Origin: JBBRHQ01 sp963738305
Lineage (GTDB): Bacteria; Actinomycetota; Thermoleophilia; Solirubrobacterales; 70-9
Length of the DNA: 64,000 nucleotides
NCBI GenBank assembly: GCA_963738305.1
Contig: CAVTVU010000001.1
Span: 1-64,000 of the forward strand
Direction of reading: 5' to 3'
Shown one piece after another: positions 53,277-61,851 of this stretch. The translations under genes were made by a program, and so were the position numbers. Numbering within the stretch: position 1 is the stretch's first letter; each line of letters opens with the position of its first letter. The notes under the pieces were generated by a model. That model saw nothing but the letters and a program-made list of their open reading frames with translations, searched no databases and had not been told where the DNA came from.

Positions 53277-53346
53277 GACGTGACCCGCCCGCGCGGGACG
53301 GCGCAGTCTACTTCGTCGCGTCGACTGAACTGCGCCGTGGTTATTC

Positions 53347-53478
53347 CTAGAGGAACAGCCGGCCGAACAGATAGCCAATGCCGAAGAAGACGAGGATCAC
53401 GATCGCCACTACGGCGGCGACCAGACCCATCATCGAGAGCAGTTCGGTTCGGGCCTCGCGGTCCATCATCGCCGCCAT
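53347..53478 (-). CDS. Small single-pass membrane protein, 43 aa
   Basis: The minus strand encodes MAAMMDREARTELLSMMG followed by one membrane helix (LVAAVVAIVILVFFGIGYLF) and GRLFL, then TAG. The amphipathic N-terminus with charged residues and the clean helix suggest a real small protein. Two further in-frame ATGs (53469, 53466) are possible starts. No family recognised. It sits at the edge of the accessory block. Confidence 0.5.
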   Translation of the reverse strand: MAAMMDREARTELLSMMGLVAAVVAIVILVFFGIGYLFGRLFL

Positions 53479-53587
53479 CGTCGCACAGGGGGAGGCCGGC
53501 GCGCTCGGTACCCAGCTACCGCTGCCGAGACTTCAATCGCCTCTCGTAGTGAGAGAAAACTTCAGGCGCGCCGCCGGGAACCGGAGC

Positions 53588-54382
53588 TCATGTGGCGGAG
53601 TTGACGTATGCGGCGTAGGCGACCAGGCATGAGGCCAACCCGAGCAGGGCGAGGCCGGTCACCGGGACCATCCTCTGCCCCAGCGGGCGGGTCTTCTCGT
53701 GAACCATCACCGCGGTCAGCACACCCATCCAGACGAGGCTCGCGACCCCGACCGAGAACATCACCAGCATCAACGCCCAGCAGCAACCGACGCAGAAGGC
53801 GCCGTGGCGGGCCCCGAGCCGGAAGCCGCCGCCCACTCCGCGGCGGTAGTGACGGGTCAGGAACTGGGCGGGGTGGCGGCAGGAGCGCAGGCAGGCGTCC
53901 TTCAGTGGCGTGAACTGGAAGGCGCCGGCGAGCGCCAGCACCGCCGGGCCGATGTATCCCTGGTTGGCCCTCAGCCAGGAACTCGAATCGACCGCCGCGT
54001 GAACCCCAACGTCGAACATGAAGGCGGCCGCGCCGAACGCCGTCCAGACGGCGGCGTAGCCACCGATCAGGCCGACCATCGCCGCCCCCGGCCGCCGCTG
54101 CCCCGCCGCGGCACCCCCGAAGAGCCGGATCAGCGGCAGGCTCGAGGGCAGCATCATCGCAGCGATCATCGCCTGCCAGGCGACCAGGAAGAGCAGCAGC
54201 CCGAGCGGCACGCCAGGGCCGCCCTCGATCAGCGCATCGTGGTGCAGATGGCCGGCCGAGCCCGAGGCCTCGGCGGCGATCGCCAGCGTCCAGGCGCCGG
54301 CGATCGCCGCCGGGACCGCCAGCGGCAGTCCGGCCGGCCGCCAGAGCGACACCACCCTTGGCGATACGTAGCCCCGGCCCAT
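53588..54382 (-). CDS. DUF2182 integral membrane protein (predicted metal-binding)
   Basis: 264 residues, about seven hydrophobic segments. Family marks are WQAMIAAMMLPSSLPLIRLF, FTPLKDACLRSCRHPAQFL and RHGAFCVGCCWALMLVMFSV, the cysteine/histidine clusters that give DUF2182 its predicted metal-binding label. It follows the DUF1326 gene by 2 bp. These families recur together, so a joint membrane-metal role is plausible but undemonstrated here. Confidence 0.87.
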   Translation of the reverse strand: MGRGYVSPRVVSLWRPAGLPLAVPAAIAGAWTLAIAAEASGSAGHLHHDALIEGGPGVPLGLLLFLVAWQAMIAAMMLPSSLPLIRLFGGAAAGQRRPGAAMVGLIGGYAAVWTAFGAAAFMFDVGVHAAVDSSSWLRANQGYIGPAVLALAGAFQFTPLKDACLRSCRHPAQFLTRHYRRGVGGGFRLGARHGAFCVGCCWALMLVMFSVGVASLVWMGVLTAVMVHEKTRPLGQRMVPVTGLALLGLASCLVAYAAYVNSAT

Positions 54383-54384
54383 GG

Positions 54385-55014
54385 CTAGCCGGCGTGGGCC
54401 ATGGTCCAGTCGGCCTGGATCGCGTTGCGGCCCTCGAAGGACCACTCCATCCCGTGCTCGGGCAGATCGACCCGGAAGTGATCGGCCACCGCGACGTACG
54501 CCGGCGACCCCGGGACGGTCGAGAAGATCGAGTTCCGCAGCGTCGTCTGGGACCCGTCCGGGCCCTTGTAGGGCCGCATCTTCGAGGACACCGTCTCGCC
54601 CACCTTCAGCACGCCCTCGCCTGCGCGCGTCTCGTGGGTGATCGGTGCGCGCTCGATCGTGATCACCTCGCCGATCAGCCCCGCAAGGTCAGCCAGCGGG
54701 CCTCCCAGCTCGCCGCTGAAGGCAGCCTTGATCGCCTCCATCTGCTCGTCGCTCGCCTTCTCGTCGATGTACATCGCGACCTTCCAGCTACCGGGCGTGA
54801 GCACGTTGCCCGGGATCAGGCAGACGTTGACCACCGCCAGGCCGCTGACGTCGACGCCGGCGATCGTGCCGCGGTCGAAGCGGTAGGCGTTGATCGACTC
54901 GCAGGTGCCGTGATCGGGGTCCTCGCCGATCCAGCATGGGCACAGCACCCCGCACGAGCATGCCTCGAGCAGGCTGCCCTCGAGCTCGTATTCGGTCCCT
55001 GTTGCGGTTGCCAT
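54385..55014 (-). CDS. DUF1326 domain protein
   Basis: About 209 residues. The N-terminal motif is LEACSCGVLCPCWIGEDPDH (CxC–x4–CPC), followed by CESINAYRFDRGTIAGVDVS, SGLAVVNVCLIPGNVLTPGS and WKVAMYIDEKASDEQMEAIK, as in DUF1326 proteins. The cysteine cluster suggests metal or redox chemistry. The ATG at 55014 is preferred over the GTG at 55020, as a GGAAAGGGGTGG stretch precedes it. Immediately followed by DUF2182. Confidence 0.87.
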   Translation of the reverse strand: MATATGTEYELEGSLLEACSCGVLCPCWIGEDPDHGTCESINAYRFDRGTIAGVDVSGLAVVNVCLIPGNVLTPGSWKVAMYIDEKASDEQMEAIKAAFSGELGGPLADLAGLIGEVITIERAPITHETRAGEGVLKVGETVSSKMRPYKGPDGSQTTLRNSIFSTVPGSPAYVAVADHFRVDLPEHGMEWSFEGRNAIQADWTMAHAG

Positions 55015-55035
55015 CTCCACCCCTTTCCTCGCTCC

Positions 55036-57228
55036 TCAGAGCATCTCCGCCAGCCGGGCCGCCGCCCGGCCGGCGCCGTCGGTCTCAACGTCGCGATAGC
55101 TGACCTCCCGGCCGATCTCGTCGGAGATCGCGGCGGCGATCTCCCCCGGCCCGGTGTCGTCGAAGTCCAAGCAGCGTCCTGACCCGTAGCGGTCGAGCCG
55201 GTGGCGCACGTGGAAGTTCTGCTCGAAGTGGTGGCGGAGCGGGAAGTAGAGGAAGGGCCGCTTGTTCGCCGTCAGCTCCATCGCGGTCGTCAGTCCGCCC
55301 TGGACGATCGCCAGGTCGCAGGCCGCGAGGTGGCAGTAGAGGTTGTGGACGTAGGGACAGACCTCCAGGCCGTCGGCCGCCGGCAGGCTGCCGGGATCGA
55401 TGCGGGGACCGGCAACGACGATCATGCGCAGCTCCGGCACGGAGCGCTTCGCCTCGGGGTAGGCGTCGATCACGCGGCGCAGCAGGTGCTCTCCCACCCC
55501 GGATCCTCCGACGGTGACGATGCAGACCTGCTGCTCGGGCTTGTACCCCAGCTCGGCACGGAGCCGCTCGCGGTCGGCGAACTCGGCCGGGTCGAAGCCC
55601 TGGACGTAACCGGCGAAATCGAAGTTGCGCTCCGTCCAGTCGCGGATCATCGGCAGGTCGGGCCCAAGGCGCTCACCGACGATGTCCTCCGGGTTGCCGA
55701 CGAACAGGGCGCGGTCCCGGACCTCCGGATGAGCGGCGATGTGGTCGATCATCTCGGCGTTGTAGTCGGCAGTCAGATGCGCCTCGTGCGAGCCGCCGTC
55801 CTCCATCGGCAGCCAGCCGACGAAGTCGGTGAGCCAGGCGTAGTTGGCGCGCTTCTCGCCCGGGTTCTCGTGCAGGTAGTAGTCCAGCTCCCAGGCCTCG
55901 TCGCCGATCCACAGGTCGTAGCGGTCCTCGCGCACCACGTCGTGGAAGACCATGAAGTTGGCGATCAGGATCTCGTCCATCCGTCGCCAGGCACCGAAGC
56001 AGTGCAGGTCGTGTTCGGCCGACTCCGACTCGATGTGATTGGACTCGTTGGCGAGGTGGGCGCTTGCCGGGTGGATCGTCTCCCCCTCGCGTTCGAGAAC
56101 CCTGGTCACCGGGTCCTGGGCGAGCCAGTCGATCTGCAGGTCCGAGACGAGCCTTCGTAGCTCTTTGGCGATCGCCACGTCGCGCTGGGCGTGCCCGAGC
56201 CCGATCGGCGAGGAGATGTAGAGCGCGCGCCGGCGACCATCGGAGCGATGTGCGGTCGGGTCCCGGCGGGCGCCGGAGGTGGGACGGTCGCGGACCTGCT
56301 GGCCCCGGTCGCCATCGAAGACCCGCTCGGCGAAGTCGCGCAGCGCCAGGTTCACAGGCACGGGTCGGCGACCGTGCGGGATGTGCCCCGCATCGTCCAG
56401 CTCGACCATCTCTCCGCCGGTCGCCTTCGCCAGGAGGCGGCCGTTGGCGACGTGGGAGATCCGGTCATGCTTGCCGTGGATCACGAGTACCGGGCAACGA
56501 ACCCGGCGGGCCAACTCCAGCTGGCTGCGACGGTCACGCCGGGCCGCCAGCCTGGCGGAGGCGGAGAGGATCAGGGCATCGGGCCCGATCTCCTCGGCCC
56601 AGCCAATCATGTCCTCAATCTGCTTGGTTGAGTGCTTCTCCGGGAAGCAGCTACCGACGAACCACTCGACGAAGTCGCGGTACTCGTTGCGCATGTGAGT
56701 GGGGTGGAACTTGAGCCAGGAGCGGGTCGGGATCGGCTTGATCAAACCGCTGATCCCGATGATCCGGGGATCGGTCATCACCCGCCGGCGCAAGCCGTGC
56801 AGGAGGCTGGCCAGGAACTCCGGCCCAATGAACACCGCCCCGGCGACCCTCTCGGGGTGCTCGGTGCAGAGGAGCATGCCTCGTTGCGCGCCCCTCGAAT
56901 AGCCGATGATCACCGCCCGCTCGGTCCCCGTCGCCGCCATCACCTCGAGCGCGTCGGCGGCGAACTCACGCTCGGCGTATCCGTCGCGCTCGGCCGGCCT
57001 ATCGCTGCGGCCGTTGCCGCGTCCGTCGAAGGTGATGACGCGAAAGTGGCGGGCCAGATAGGGGATCTGCGCCTTCCACTGGCGGGAATGGACCAGCGAC
57101 CAGGTCGGCAGCAGGAAGATCGTGTCCTCTCCCTCGCCGTAGGACTCCCAGAAGACGCGGATGCCGTCGCGCTCGACGAATCCGCTGTCGGAGGGATAGG
57201 CGGCCCGGGTCTGCTCGCCGTCCTTCAT
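55036..57228 (-). CDS. Alpha/beta hydrolase – glycosyltransferase (GT-B) fusion protein
   Basis: 730 residues in one uninterrupted frame. Residues 15–305 are an alpha/beta hydrolase with a full triad: Ser111 in IIGYSRGAQRG, Asp255 in VIHGKHDRISH, His282 in ELDDAGHIPHG. An Arg-rich linker (about 306–333) leads to a GT-B-like domain starting ALYISSPIGLGHAQRDVAIA, with CIVTVGGSGVGEHLLRRVID and LAIVQGGLTTAMELTANKRP, FLYFPLRHHFEQNFHVRHRL (donor-site region of GT28/UGT-like enzymes). The ATG at 57228 overlaps the TetR stop (ATGA). The fusion could act on a glycolipid or polyketide-like ester; substrate unknown. Confidence 0.82.
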   Translation of the reverse strand: MKDGEQTRAAYPSDSGFVERDGIRVFWESYGEGEDTIFLLPTWSLVHSRQWKAQIPYLARHFRVITFDGRGNGRSDRPAERDGYAEREFAADALEVMAATGTERAVIIGYSRGAQRGMLLCTEHPERVAGAVFIGPEFLASLLHGLRRRVMTDPRIIGISGLIKPIPTRSWLKFHPTHMRNEYRDFVEWFVGSCFPEKHSTKQIEDMIGWAEEIGPDALILSASARLAARRDRRSQLELARRVRCPVLVIHGKHDRISHVANGRLLAKATGGEMVELDDAGHIPHGRRPVPVNLALRDFAERVFDGDRGQQVRDRPTSGARRDPTAHRSDGRRRALYISSPIGLGHAQRDVAIAKELRRLVSDLQIDWLAQDPVTRVLEREGETIHPASAHLANESNHIESESAEHDLHCFGAWRRMDEILIANFMVFHDVVREDRYDLWIGDEAWELDYYLHENPGEKRANYAWLTDFVGWLPMEDGGSHEAHLTADYNAEMIDHIAAHPEVRDRALFVGNPEDIVGERLGPDLPMIRDWTERNFDFAGYVQGFDPAEFADRERLRAELGYKPEQQVCIVTVGGSGVGEHLLRRVIDAYPEAKRSVPELRMIVVAGPRIDPGSLPAADGLEVCPYVHNLYCHLAACDLAIVQGGLTTAMELTANKRPFLYFPLRHHFEQNFHVRHRLDRYGSGRCLDFDDTGPGEIAAAISDEIGREVSYRDVETDGAGRAAARLAEML

Positions 57229-57848
57229 TTGCGGCCCTTCCCGGTCGTGGCATCCCCAAGCGAGACGAGCCAGGCATCGATCCACTCGAGCAGCTCGCGG
57301 TGACCGGTGCGGATGCCGAGCAGCGCCTCGGTCTGCATTCCCAGGTTGAAGGTGACCACCAGCGAGACGACCGCGTCGGTGGGCCAGTCGAGCCCGTACT
57401 CATCGCGCAGCGCCCTCCCGAAGGCGTCAGTCAGGAGCTCGCGCCATTCGGCCTCGACTCGGATCAGGCGCTCGCGCAGCTCCGGACGGTTCCAGGCCAG
57501 CGACTGCAGCTCGAACCAGATCTTCGGGTAGCCGGCTTCGAGGTCCTCGTCGAGGAACCCCATTGCCGAGCGCCACTTCTCGATGAACGGCACCTCCGCG
57601 CCGTACATCTCCCGCTGGCGAGCTATCAGCCGTTCGGTGAAGCGCTCCAGGACCTGCAGGAGCAACTCCTCCATCGAGCCGAAGTAGTAGTGGACCAGGC
57701 CATGGTTGAGGCCGGCCTCGGCGGCAACGCTGCGGGTGGTCGTCCCGGCCGCGCCGTCCCGGACCAGGATCCGCTCGGCGGCGTCCATCAGCGCCGTGAC
57801 GTTCTCCTCGCGGGTGTTGCGGGACTCCTTGGTCGTGGTTCCAGCCAA
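57225..57848 (-). CDS. TetR-family transcriptional regulator
   Basis: 207 residues. The N-terminal HTH is typical: TREENVTALMDAAERILVRD, GAAGTTTRSVAAEAGLNHGL and VHYYFGSMEELLLQVLERFT. The C-terminal ligand domain is unassigned (KIWFELQSLAWNRPELRERL). The start is a TTG at 57848 preceded by GGGGTGAGGAG. Coupled by 4 bp to the hydrolase–glycosyltransferase gene, which it probably controls. Confidence 0.92.
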   Translation of the reverse strand: MAGTTTKESRNTREENVTALMDAAERILVRDGAAGTTTRSVAAEAGLNHGLVHYYFGSMEELLLQVLERFTERLIARQREMYGAEVPFIEKWRSAMGFLDEDLEAGYPKIWFELQSLAWNRPELRERLIRVEAEWRELLTDAFGRALRDEYGLDWPTDAVVSLVVTFNLGMQTEALLGIRTGHRELLEWIDAWLVSLGDATTGKGRK

Positions 57849-57863
57849 CTCCTCACCCCTCCG

Positions 57864-57902
57864 GTGGAGTTTAGGCGTTTGACTAAGGCATCAGACTAAA
57901 CC
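57864..57902. promoter_or_regulatory. AT-rich regulatory segment upstream of tetR
   Basis: Between tetR and folC the sequence turns AT-rich and contains two GACTAA words 13 bp apart, flanked by GTTTAG and CTAAAC. This is the likely promoter/operator of the TetR operon. The palindrome is imperfect. Confidence 0.35.
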
Positions 57903-57917
57903 GCCAGCTAAGCCATG

Positions 57918-59168
57918 TCAACCCCTTTCTTCGCGCTCCGGAACGGCAGGCTGCCTTTCGAGCCGGGCACGGGCCGTGGCGAGCAGGTAGTGGGAGCCCG
58001 CCACGATCAGGATCCCGCCGCGGCGGATCGCCTCCGCGCGGGCGGCGTCGAGTGCGGCCCCAGGATCGGGCTCTGCGACCGCCTCGATTCCGGCCCGCTC
58101 GCAGAGCGCCGCCAGCTCACCCGCCTCCCAGGGCTTCGAGCCCGGACGGCCCGAAGCACGGAGCTGCTCCCGGCTGAACTCGGTGCAGAAGACGAGTTCC
58201 GTCGCCGGGGCCAGCGCCGCGAGCATCGACGCCGCGTCCTTGTCGGCGAGGATCGCCACGCAGGCGACGACGGGCCTCCCATCCGAGATCCCCGGCAGCG
58301 CCTCGGCCAGCGCCGCGGCGCCATCGGCATTGTGCGCAGCGTCGATCACGGTCGGGGGCTCGTCGGCGATCCGCTCCAGCCTCCCGGCGATCGTCAGCGC
58401 GGCGCCGACCTCGCGAACCAGGTCCGGCTCGAGGCCGCCGAGGAAGCAGCCGGCTGCGGCACAGGCGATCGAGAAGTTTCGCCGCTGGAAGGGCCCGGCG
58501 GCGCGCACCGGGATTCCGGCGCCCGGGTCCTCGGGCGCTCGCACCAGCCTGGCACCCCGCTCCGCAGCGGTCCGCTCGGCCAGGGCCGAAACCTCGTCGC
58601 TGACGCGGCCGACGACCAGGGTCGAGTGATCGCGCAGCACTGCCAGCTTCTCGGCGGCGATCTCGGCCTCGGTGTCGCCCAACCACTCGGTGTGGTCGAG
58701 GCCGACCGAGGTCAGGACCGTGACCCGCGACGGCAGCACGTTTGTGGCGTCGAGGCGGCCTCCCAGCCCAGCCTCGATCACCCCTGCCCCGACCCGGGCC
58801 GCCGCCAGCGCGACGAAGGCCGCGGCGGTCGCGAGCTCGAACTGCGTCACCTCCTCACCCTCCGGCAGCGAGCGGTTGACGACCGCAGCGGCCTCCGCGG
58901 TCCGCGCTACCGAGGCGCCGAAGGCATCCGGCGAGATCTCCGCGCCGTGGATGCGGACCCGCTCCGCCCAGCGCGAGACATGGGGCGAGAGGCAGGCGCC
59001 CGCGCCGACCCCGTGCGCCTCCAGCAGGGCTGCGGTCATCTGGGCGACTGAGGACTTCCCGTTGGTGCCAACTACGTGGATCGAGGCGAAGCGGTGCTGC
59101 GGCATTCCCAGCACGGTTGTGAGGCGATGCATCCGATCCAGCCCGAGCTTCCAGCCGATCGGCTGCAA
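57918..59168 (-). CDS. folC: Folylpolyglutamate synthase / dihydrofolate synthase
   Basis: Adds glutamate to folates. About 416 residues from the first usable start: ASIHVVGTNGKSSVAQMTAA (P-loop), LSPHVSRWAERVRIHGAEIS, GVIEAGLGGRLDATNVLPSR, VGLDHTEWLGDTEAEIAAEK and VIDAAHNADGAAALAEAL. The conserved AEAYLSSLQ segment lies in frame just upstream to about 59213, where only an ATA is available beside the valS stop. The true start is probably there or altered by an error; the TTG at 59168 is the conservative choice. Confidence 0.92.
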   Translation of the reverse strand: MQPIGWKLGLDRMHRLTTVLGMPQHRFASIHVVGTNGKSSVAQMTAALLEAHGVGAGACLSPHVSRWAERVRIHGAEISPDAFGASVARTAEAAAVVNRSLPEGEEVTQFELATAAAFVALAAARVGAGVIEAGLGGRLDATNVLPSRVTVLTSVGLDHTEWLGDTEAEIAAEKLAVLRDHSTLVVGRVSDEVSALAERTAAERGARLVRAPEDPGAGIPVRAAGPFQRRNFSIACAAAGCFLGGLEPDLVREVGAALTIAGRLERIADEPPTVIDAAHNADGAAALAEALPGISDGRPVVACVAILADKDAASMLAALAPATELVFCTEFSREQLRASGRPGSKPWEAGELAALCERAGIEAVAEPDPGAALDAARAEAIRRGGILIVAGSHYLLATARARLERQPAVPEREERG

Positions 59169-59218
59169 CGAGCTGAGATAGGCCTCCGCTTCGAGGCCGC
59201 CGGCTCCCTCGGACTTGG

Positions 59219-61819
59219 CTATTCCCCCAACTCCTCCAGCTCGGCCCGGTAGCGCTCGAGCTTCGCACGCTCTTCCTCGACGACCTCCGCCGGAGCCTTG
59301 GCGACGAACCCCTCGTTGGCGAGCTTGCCCTCTGCCCGCTTCACCTCAGAGCGCAGCTCCTTCCGCCTCGACTCGATCCGACCGGCGACCGCCTCTGCGT
59401 CCAGCTCGGCCGATGCGAGCACCTCGACCGGTCCGATCGAGGCCACGGGCTCGCCGTCGCCGCCGCCGAACTCGAAGCGCGAGAGGCGCCCGACGAACTC
59501 GGCCGGAGCATCGCCGTCGAGGTGGGCTCTCAGCACCGCGGCGGCGGGGACCTCGGCCAGATCGCGCCAGGCTCGAAGCCGCCTGGTCAATTGGATCCCC
59601 TCGCCGATCTCGGCCTCCGCGCCCCCGTCGATCAGCGACTCGTCCGCCTGCGGAAACGGATGGACCGCGAGGTGGCCGTCATGAAACGGGTGAAACCTCC
59701 AGATCTCCTCGGTGACGAAGGGCATGATCGGGTGAAGGAGCGCCAGGATCCGCTCCAGTGCCCTCAGCAGCACCGCGGAGACCTCCGCCTCGCCCTCGTA
59801 GAGGCGGGGCTTGACGATCTCCAGGTACCAGTCACAGAACTCCGACCAAAAGAACGAGTAGGCCTCCAGCGCCGCGTGGGCGAAGTCGTAGGACTCGAGC
59901 TTCTCGGTGACGGAAGCGATCGCCCTCTCCAGCCGAGAGAGGATCCAGCGGTCTTCGACCAATAAATGCGCGGCAGGGCCAAGTCCCTGCCGCGGTTCAC
60001 GGCGGGACGAGGTCCCGGCCGATTCGCTTTCGACGTTGAGTAGTATCAGCCGGCTCGCGTTCCACAGCTTGTTCGCCAGGTCGCGGCCCTGCTCGACCTT
60101 CGCGTCGGAGTAGCGGACGTCCTGGGTCGAGGACATCGCCAGCAGGCCGAAGCGCAGGGCGTCGGCGCCGTGCACGTCGATCTCGTCCAGGGGGTCGACC
60201 CCGGTGCCGAGGCTCTTCGACATCCGGCGGCCATCGCGCGCCTGGATCACCGAGTGGACGTAGACGTCGTCGAAGGGGCGCTCACCGGCGAACTCGATCC
60301 CGGTCATGATCATCCGCGCCACCCAGAGGAAGAGGATCTCGCGAGCGGTGGTGAGGAAGTTCGTGGGGTAGAAGGCGCGCAGCTCGGGTGTGTCCTCCGG
60401 CCAGCCCAGAGTCGCGAAGGGCCAGATCGCCGAGCTGAACCAGGTGTCGAGCACGTCGGGGTCCTGCCGCAATTCCGCGCCGCCGCACTGCGAGCAGGCC
60501 TGCGGCTCGCTCTCGGCGACGATCGTCTCGCCGCAGGAATCGCAGTACCACACCGGAATCCGGTGCCCCCACCAGAGCTGGCGCGAGACGCACCAGGGGC
60601 GAATGCCCCGCATCCAGTCCAGGTAGACCCGCTTCCACTGCGCCGGGACGATCCTCACCTCGTCGCGCTCGACGACCTCGATCGCCGGACGGGCCAGCTC
60701 GTCCATGCGGCAGAACCACTGCAGCGAGATCAGCGGCTCGATCCTCTCCCCGGAGCGGTGCGAGAAGGGGACCGAATGGGTGTAGGGCTCCTCACCGCGC
60801 AGCGACCCCTCCTCGCGGAGGGCGGCGACGACGGCGTCCTGCGCCTCGGCCGCGCTCATCCCCTCGAAGCGCTCCCCCGCCTCGGCCGTCATCCGCCCGT
60901 CCTCGCCGATCACGCTGATCTCCTCCAGCCCGTGGGCGCGGCCGATCTCGAAGTCGTTGGGGTCGTGGCCGGGGGTGATCTTCAGCGCGCCGGTCCCGAA
61001 TTCGGGGTCGACGTGCTCGTCGGCGATGATCGGCAGGCGCCGGCCGACCAGGGCCAGGAAGCAGTGGGCGCCAACCAGCTCGCGGTAGCGCTCGTCGCCG
61101 GGGTTCACGGCGACGGCGGTGTCGGCGAGCATCGTCTCCGGGCGCACGGTGGCCACTGTCAGGACCCTCTCCGAGCCCTCCACCGGATAGTCGATCGAGT
61201 AGAGGTTGTCGGTGACCTCGCGGTTCTCGACCTCGAGGTCGGAGATCGCCGAGCGCGAGCCCGGGTCCCAGTTGACCAGATAGTGGTCCCGGTAGATGTA
61301 GCCCTTCTCGAACAGCGACACGAACATCCGGTGAACCGCGTCGACGTAGCCCGAATCGAGGGTGAACCGCTCGCGCTCGTAGTCGCAGGACGCGCCGAGG
61401 CGCTTGTACTGCTCGACGATCCGCGAGCCGTAGCGCTCCTTCCAGGCCCAGACCCGCTCCTCGAACGCCTGCCGTCCGAGCGTGTGGCGATCGGTGCCCT
61501 CGGCCCGAAGCTCCTTCTCGACCACCGCCTGGGTGGCGATCCCCGCGTGGTCGGTCCCAAGGATCCAGAGCGTGTTGCGCCCCCGCATCCGCGCCATCCG
61601 CACCAGGGCGTCCTGCATCGCCCCGTTCAGCGCGTGCCCCATGTGCAGCGCACCGGTCACGTTGGGAGGCGGGATCGCGACCGAGTAGTTCTCCTCGGGG
61701 GAGCCCTCGGCCGGTGGATGGAAGTAGCCTCCGCGCTCCCACTCGGCGAAGACCCGCTGCTCGACATCCGCGGGGTCATAGCGGGTGGTCTGCTCCAGCT
61801 TGCGGCGGGCGTCGGGCAT
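59219..61819 (-). CDS. valS: Valyl-tRNA synthetase
   Basis: Class Ia synthetase, 866 residues, intact. VAIPPPNVTGALHMGHALNG (HIGH), TVRPETMLADTAVAVNPGDE (editing domain), CVSRQLWWGHRIPVWYCDSC, RDGRRMSKSLGTGVDPLDE (KMSKS) and a C-terminal coiled coil (EVKRAEGKLANEGFVAKAPA to ELEELGE). TAAACT is 8 nt before the ATG, suggesting a leaderless transcript. It is divergent from the EAL gene, with 32 bp between starts. Confidence 0.97.
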   Translation of the reverse strand: MPDARRKLEQTTRYDPADVEQRVFAEWERGGYFHPPAEGSPEENYSVAIPPPNVTGALHMGHALNGAMQDALVRMARMRGRNTLWILGTDHAGIATQAVVEKELRAEGTDRHTLGRQAFEERVWAWKERYGSRIVEQYKRLGASCDYERERFTLDSGYVDAVHRMFVSLFEKGYIYRDHYLVNWDPGSRSAISDLEVENREVTDNLYSIDYPVEGSERVLTVATVRPETMLADTAVAVNPGDERYRELVGAHCFLALVGRRLPIIADEHVDPEFGTGALKITPGHDPNDFEIGRAHGLEEISVIGEDGRMTAEAGERFEGMSAAEAQDAVVAALREEGSLRGEEPYTHSVPFSHRSGERIEPLISLQWFCRMDELARPAIEVVERDEVRIVPAQWKRVYLDWMRGIRPWCVSRQLWWGHRIPVWYCDSCGETIVAESEPQACSQCGGAELRQDPDVLDTWFSSAIWPFATLGWPEDTPELRAFYPTNFLTTAREILFLWVARMIMTGIEFAGERPFDDVYVHSVIQARDGRRMSKSLGTGVDPLDEIDVHGADALRFGLLAMSSTQDVRYSDAKVEQGRDLANKLWNASRLILLNVESESAGTSSRREPRQGLGPAAHLLVEDRWILSRLERAIASVTEKLESYDFAHAALEAYSFFWSEFCDWYLEIVKPRLYEGEAEVSAVLLRALERILALLHPIMPFVTEEIWRFHPFHDGHLAVHPFPQADESLIDGGAEAEIGEGIQLTRRLRAWRDLAEVPAAAVLRAHLDGDAPAEFVGRLSRFEFGGGDGEPVASIGPVEVLASAELDAEAVAGRIESRRKELRSEVKRAEGKLANEGFVAKAPAEVVEEERAKLERYRAELEELGE

Positions 61820-61827
61820 GGAGCGCG

Positions 61828-61843
61828 AGTTTAGTTTTACGAT
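61828..61843. promoter_or_regulatory. Divergent −10 boxes between valS and the EAL gene
   Basis: Minus-strand TAAACT (61828–61833) is 8 nt from the valS ATG; plus-strand TACGAT (61838–61843) is 8 nt from the EAL ATG. As at 20.15 kb, two promoters are packed back to back. Confidence 0.5.
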
Positions 61844-61851
61844 CGTCGGCG

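Noticed and set aside
53530..53556. CTCTC-GTAGT-GAGAG hairpin as a terminator for DUF2182
   Set aside because: The T run is on the wrong side for the minus-strand gene and the stem is only 5 bp.
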